NCBI GenBank assembly: GCA_963581225.1
Contig: CAUZMW010000001.1
Location: forward strand, 7,672 to 71,671
Origin: SMWC01 sp963581225
GTDB lineage: Bacteria > Pseudomonadota > Gammaproteobacteria > Steroidobacterales > Rariloculaceae
DNA length: 64,000 nucleotides
Reading direction: 5' to 3'
In this document: one piece after another, positions 60,325-64,000 of the stretch
Position numbering within the stretch: position 1 is the first letter of the stretch
Layout of the letters: each line of letters opens with the position of its first letter
The notes under the pieces: model-generated
The model's database searches: none
What the model was told of the DNA's origin: nothing
The model's input: the letters and a program-made list of their open reading frames with translations, nothing else
Translations under genes and position numbers: made by a program

Positions 60325-61518
60325 ATGACACGCTTGTGGGACAAGGGAGCACCGCTCGACGAACGAATCCTGAAGTTCACCGCGGGAGAAGACCATCGCC
60401 TGGACGAACGTCTCGTGGAGTATGACGTTCGCGCCTCTATCGCACATGCGCGCATGCTCAAGGATCAGCAGCTACTCACGCAGGAAGACTGCGACGCGAT
60501 CTGCGGCGGACTCGAGGCGCTGGGCGCTCAACACGCAGACGGTCAGTGGTCTATCCAACTCGAGCAGGAGGATGTGCACAGCGCCCTGGAGCAGCGCCTC
60601 GTCGAGATGATCGGCCCTGCGGGCGGGCGCGTCCATCTCGGGCGATCGCGCAACGACCAGGTGTTGGCCGCTCTGCGGCTTTATATGCTCGATGTCTCTG
60701 CAGCTCTCGCGGAAGGCGCCCGCGCCGTCGCGACCGAGTTGGACGGCGTAGCGGAGCGCCAAGGCGACCTTGCTCTTCCAGGCTACACGCACATGCAACC
60801 GGCGATGCCGAGTACGGTGGCGCTGTGGGCCGCAGGTTTCGCGGCTGAACTCCGCGACGATGCCGTCGGTTTATCTGGCGCGACCCGCCGCGCCGATCTG
60901 AATCCGCTCGGATCGGCGGCCGGCTATGGTGTACCGGGTCTGTCTCTGGATCGCGAAGCGACGCGGAAGGCGTTAGCGTTCACGCACACTCACGAGCCCG
61001 TCACCGCTGTGCAATTGAGCCGCGGTAAAGCCGAGGCCTCGTTAATCTTCGAGCTGACCCTATTGCTCGGCGACCTTGGCCGACTGGCTTCCGACCTGTT
61101 GCTGTTCTACACAGAGGAGTTCGCGTTTGTCTCTCTACCCGACGAGATGACGACGGGCTCGTCCATCATGCCGCAGAAACGCAACCCGGACGTCTTCGAA
61201 TTGATGCGCAGCGCCCAAGCAGTCACGTTAGGCGCGTTAACGGAAACGCTGTCGATCACGACGAAGTTAACGTCTGGCTACCAACGGGACCTGCAACGCC
61301 TGAAGGCGCCCTTGTTCCGCAGCATCGACCTTACCGACGATACGCTCGCGATAATGGCGCATGCGCTAAACGGCATACGCTTTCGCCCCGAGAAGATCGA
61401 TCTGAGCGACGAACTGTTTGCCGCGGAACGTGCAAACAAGTTAGTGGTCGAGGAAGGTATTCCGTTTCGGGAGGCCTATCAGCGCGTTGCGGCCATGCTG
61501 AAGCGGCAGCACGAGTAA
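60325..61518 (+). CDS. argH: Argininosuccinate lyase
   Basis: 397 aa. It splits argininosuccinate to arginine and fumarate. Signature loop GSSIMPQKRNPD, with HLGRSRNDQVLAALRLY and PGYTHMQPAMPSTVALW. The N-terminus (LWDKGAPLDERILKFTAGED) resembles the Bacteroidota-type enzyme. GAGAGATAGATCG precedes ATG 60325, 11 bp after the argB stop. Shorter than E. coli ArgH (457 aa): the C-terminus is missing about 50 residues, as in other enzymes of this subgroup. Confidence 0.94.
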   Translation: MTRLWDKGAPLDERILKFTAGEDHRLDERLVEYDVRASIAHARMLKDQQLLTQEDCDAICGGLEALGAQHADGQWSIQLEQEDVHSALEQRLVEMIGPAGGRVHLGRSRNDQVLAALRLYMLDVSAALAEGARAVATELDGVAERQGDLALPGYTHMQPAMPSTVALWAAGFAAELRDDAVGLSGATRRADLNPLGSAAGYGVPGLSLDREATRKALAFTHTHEPVTAVQLSRGKAEASLIFELTLLLGDLGRLASDLLLFYTEEFAFVSLPDEMTTGSSIMPQKRNPDVFELMRSAQAVTLGALTETLSITTKLTSGYQRDLQRLKAPLFRSIDLTDDTLAIMAHALNGIRFRPEKIDLSDELFAAERANKLVVEEGIPFREAYQRVAAMLKRQHE

Positions 61519-61527
61519 TCGAATACG

Positions 61528-61734
61528 ATGAGAGACTGGCCCCTGAAGACGCGATTGCGAGGACTGCTCACCGTGCTGCCGCTGATTGCGGCCGCGCTGC
61601 TCGCGGGCTGCGGCCAGAAAGGCGCACTCATACTACCGAGCGCGGCGGAACAACCGGTCGCCGAGGAGCCGGCGCCTGTCGACGACAGCGACGAGCAGGA
61701 GGCCGAGACCAACGATGCACAGGACGATGGGTGA
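61528..61734 (+). CDS. lptM: LPS translocon maturation chaperone LptM
   Basis: 68 aa lipoprotein. Signal with lipobox LLAGC (Cys28 region), directly followed by CGQKGALILP, the LptM/YifL signature, and an acidic disordered tail. It stabilises the LptD/LptE outer-membrane LPS translocon. It begins 9 bp after argH and 26 bp before polA. Confidence 0.88.
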   Translation: MRDWPLKTRLRGLLTVLPLIAAALLAGCGQKGALILPSAAEQPVAEEPAPVDDSDEQEAETNDAQDDG

Positions 61735-61760
61735 GCCGCCGCTCGATACCCCGGTGACCT

Positions 61761-64000
61761 ATGGCAGATAAACCTTTTGTCGTTGTGGACGGCTCCTCGT
61801 ATCTGTTTCGCGCCTACCACGCGATACGCGATTTGAGCTCGAGTAAAGGGGAACCGACAAACGCAATCTTCGGCGTACTCAACATGCTTTTCAGCCTGCT
61901 GGACAAGTACGAGCCGAAACATGTCGCCGTTGTCTTCGATGCGCCCGGCAAAACGTTCCGCGACGACTTATTCGCAGACTACAAAGCCAACCGGCCACCG
62001 ATGCCGGACGATCTCCGTCCGCAGATCGAGCCGCTGGTTCAGGCGGTGAAAGCAATCGGCCTGCCCATTCTGCGCATCAAGGGCGTGGAAGCTGACGACG
62101 TCATCGGCACGCTCGCGACCCGCGCCACCGACATAGGACTGGCCACGATCATCTCCACCTCCGATAAGGACATGGCCCAGCTCGTCAACGAGCACGTCAC
62201 GCTCGTCAACACGATGACCAATACCACGATGGACAGAGCGGGGGTTCATGAGAAATTCGGCGTATGGCCGGAACAGATAATCGACTTCCTGGCGCTCGTC
62301 GGCGACAGCTCGGACAATATACCGGGCGTACCCGGGGTCGGCCCGAAAACGGCAGCGAAGTGGCTCGCGAAGCACGGCGATCTCGACACGATCAAGAGTC
62401 ACGCGAACGAAATCCCGGGGAAAGTTGGGGAGAGTCTGCGTAACACGCTCGAACAGCTGCCCCTATACAAGGAGCTGACGACGATCGTCTGCGATCTCGA
62501 CCTGCCACGCACGCCGGCAGACCTCGTCTACGGCGACCCCGATGCGGAAAAACTACAAGAACTCTACGACCGACTGGAACTCAGGAGCCTGTTGCGGCGC
62601 CTCGGCCCGGTCGAGGAACGGAAGACTGAACAAGCGGCCGCTGATTACGAGACGGTGTTAACCGACGACGCGCTCGAGACCTGGATTACCCGTATCGAAT
62701 CGGCTGAGATCGTCGCCGTCGATACCGAAACGACGAGCCTCGACTACATGCAGGCCGAAGTCGTGGGAATCTCACTGTCGGTGGAGGCCGGCGCAGCGGC
62801 ATACATACCGGTTGCGCATCGCTACCCGGGAGCACCCGATCAGCTGGACAGAGATAAAGTGCTTGAGCGCCTGAAGCCGTGGCTGGAAGGGACCTCACCG
62901 AAAATCGGACATCACCTTAAATACGACGCGCACGTGTTGCGTAACCACGGTATTACGCTCGCCGGCATCGCATTCGACACCATGCTCGAGTCCTTCATCC
63001 TCAACTCCACCGCGACACGCCATGATATGGACTCCGTGGCCAGCAAATATCTGGGCGTCAAGACCACCAAATACGAAGAGGTCGCGGGAAAGGGCGCGAA
63101 GCAGCTGTGCTTCGACGAGGTCGATATTGACGTTGCCTCAGCCTATGCGGCGGAGGATGCCGACATCACGTTACAGCTTCACCAAACGTTGTGGCCAAAG
63201 CTCGAAGAAATCCCGTCACTGAGCCAGCTCTACCTGGAGATCGAACTACCGCTCGTCGCGGCGCTGCAAAAGATGGAGTACCTGGGCGTTCTCGTCGATG
63301 CGGGCATGCTCAAGCAACAGAGCCAGGAACTCGCCGTGACAATGGCGGCAACCGAGGCGACCGTACACGAGCTCGCGGGGGGACCGTTCAATCTGGCCTC
63401 GCCGAAGCAGCTCCAGGAGATCCTGTACGATCGACTGGGCTTGCCGGTGCTCGGCAAAACGCCGAAGGGACAGCCGTCTACGGCGGAAGGCGTACTGCAG
63501 GAGCTCGCGGAGGAGTATGAGCTACCGAAGGCAATCCTCGAATATCGCGCGCTGGCGAAACTCAAATCGACCTATACCGACAAGCTGCCGGCCGAGATCA
63601 ATCCGCGTACGGGGCGCATTCATACTTCCTATCATCAGGCCGTTGCCGCGACCGGACGGCTCTCGTCGTCGGACCCGAATCTGCAGAATATCCCCATCCG
63701 TACGCCTGAGGGACGGCGAATCCGCCAAGCCTTCGTAGCGCCGGCAGGATACAAGCTGCTGGCGGCGGACTACTCGCAGATCGAACTGCGCATCATGGCT
63801 CATCTGTCGGCCGACGCCGGTCTCCTCGAGGCGTTTGCCGCCGATATCGATATCCACCGGGCCACTGCCGCGGAAGTGTTCGGCGTGGATCCGGCCGACG
63901 TCTCGGACGACGAGCGCCGCTCGGCGAAGGCGATCAACTTCGGCCTGATCTATGGCATGTCCGCTTTCGGCTTGGGACGTCAGCTCGGCATCGGCCGCAA
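61761..64000 (+). CDS. polA: DNA polymerase I, 3' end outside the window
   Basis: First 746 codons of Pol I. The 5'-3' exonuclease begins MADKPFVVVDGSSYLFRAYH and has GVEADDVIGTLA and PGVGPKTAAKW. The 3'-5' proofreading domain keeps its acidic residues (VAVDTETTSLDYM, and AAEDADITLQLH). In the polymerase domain, AATGRLSSSDPNLQNIP, motif A AADYSQIELRIMAHLS and motif B RSAKAINFGLIYGMS are seen. ATG 61761 starts 26 bp after lptM. The missing end should carry motif C (HDE). Confidence 0.97.
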   Translation, partial: MADKPFVVVDGSSYLFRAYHAIRDLSSSKGEPTNAIFGVLNMLFSLLDKYEPKHVAVVFDAPGKTFRDDLFADYKANRPPMPDDLRPQIEPLVQAVKAIGLPILRIKGVEADDVIGTLATRATDIGLATIISTSDKDMAQLVNEHVTLVNTMTNTTMDRAGVHEKFGVWPEQIIDFLALVGDSSDNIPGVPGVGPKTAAKWLAKHGDLDTIKSHANEIPGKVGESLRNTLEQLPLYKELTTIVCDLDLPRTPADLVYGDPDAEKLQELYDRLELRSLLRRLGPVEERKTEQAAADYETVLTDDALETWITRIESAEIVAVDTETTSLDYMQAEVVGISLSVEAGAAAYIPVAHRYPGAPDQLDRDKVLERLKPWLEGTSPKIGHHLKYDAHVLRNHGITLAGIAFDTMLESFILNSTATRHDMDSVASKYLGVKTTKYEEVAGKGAKQLCFDEVDIDVASAYAAEDADITLQLHQTLWPKLEEIPSLSQLYLEIELPLVAALQKMEYLGVLVDAGMLKQQSQELAVTMAATEATVHELAGGPFNLASPKQLQEILYDRLGLPVLGKTPKGQPSTAEGVLQELAEEYELPKAILEYRALAKLKSTYTDKLPAEINPRTGRIHTSYHQAVAATGRLSSSDPNLQNIPIRTPEGRRIRQAFVAPAGYKLLAADYSQIELRIMAHLSADAGLLEAFAADIDIHRATAAEVFGVDPADVSDDERRSAKAINFGLIYGMSAFGLGRQLGIGR

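Noticed and set aside
1..64000. CRISPR arrays, tRNA or rRNA genes, intact insertion sequences, prophage
   Set aside because: No regularly spaced direct repeats, no cloverleaf or rRNA segments that I can recognise, and no transposase, integrase or phage structural gene among the translated frames.

Overview
The window looks like a chromosomal piece of a marine or host-associated gammaproteobacterium (Steroidobacterales/Woeseiales-like is my guess; inference). Pointers are pspABC, gamma-type gshA, yadGH, exeA/gspB, lptM-polA, fadE and mdh, plus dispersed REP palindromes of the type TGTAGGAGCG...CGCGAT. GC is high almost throughout, with one clearly AT-rich patch at about 29.0-29.2 kb. I see no rRNA, tRNA, CRISPR array, prophage or intact IS element.

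Layout. 1-7.2 kb: the end of a two-domain M16 peptidase, then a four-gene GldA/GldF/GldG-like ABC exporter cluster ending in a DUF4340 protein. 7.2-8.2 kb: repeats and two broken small genes. 8.3-9.9 kb: ilvA. 10-32 kb: a catabolic island in which enzyme families that are normally cytosolic repeatedly carry Tat, Sec or lipoprotein signals: amidohydrolase, FAH-fold hydrolase, aldo/keto reductase, ThDP enzyme, class II aldolase and amidase. They sit with c-type cytochromes, a SoxC-like sulfite dehydrogenase and a tricarballylate-type operon (FAD dehydrogenase, TTT transporter, PrpF-family isomerase). A molybdenum hydroxylase large subunit without its usual partners and two DUF6152 genes, one frameshifted, follow. 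32-36 kb: truncated VOC protein, quinone oxidoreductase, AIF-type reductase and a paralogous pair of membrane-anchored unknowns. 36-53 kb: core and stress genes: gshA, psp, a truncated ECF sigma gene with its partner, mdh, fadE, exeA-gspB, yadGH-yedK, a FlhC-like gene, a TANGO2-like gene and an esterase.

53.4-61.5 kb is a tightly coupled arginine operon: argR-argG-(P-loop protein)-argC-argD-argF'-argB-argH. Its layout and sequences resemble the Bacteroidota type. The transcarbamylase is of the N-acylornithine kind and has Ala at the residue known to separate acetyl- from succinylornithine enzymes. An uncharacterised BioD/CobB-like P-loop protein is embedded between argG and argC. No N-acylglutamate synthase or deacylase is present in the window. 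lptM and the start of polA close it.

Two repeat families are dispersed. REP copies lie at 7.2, 11.2, 12.4, 23.75, 30.25, 32.05, 51.1 and 52.6 kb, and four genes take their TAG stop codon from a REP. A second palindrome family carries TACGGGGACGGTCTAC, at 7.3 and 35.0 kb. At least five genes are interrupted by an apparent single-base indel, which is either real decay or assembly error in short homopolymers.
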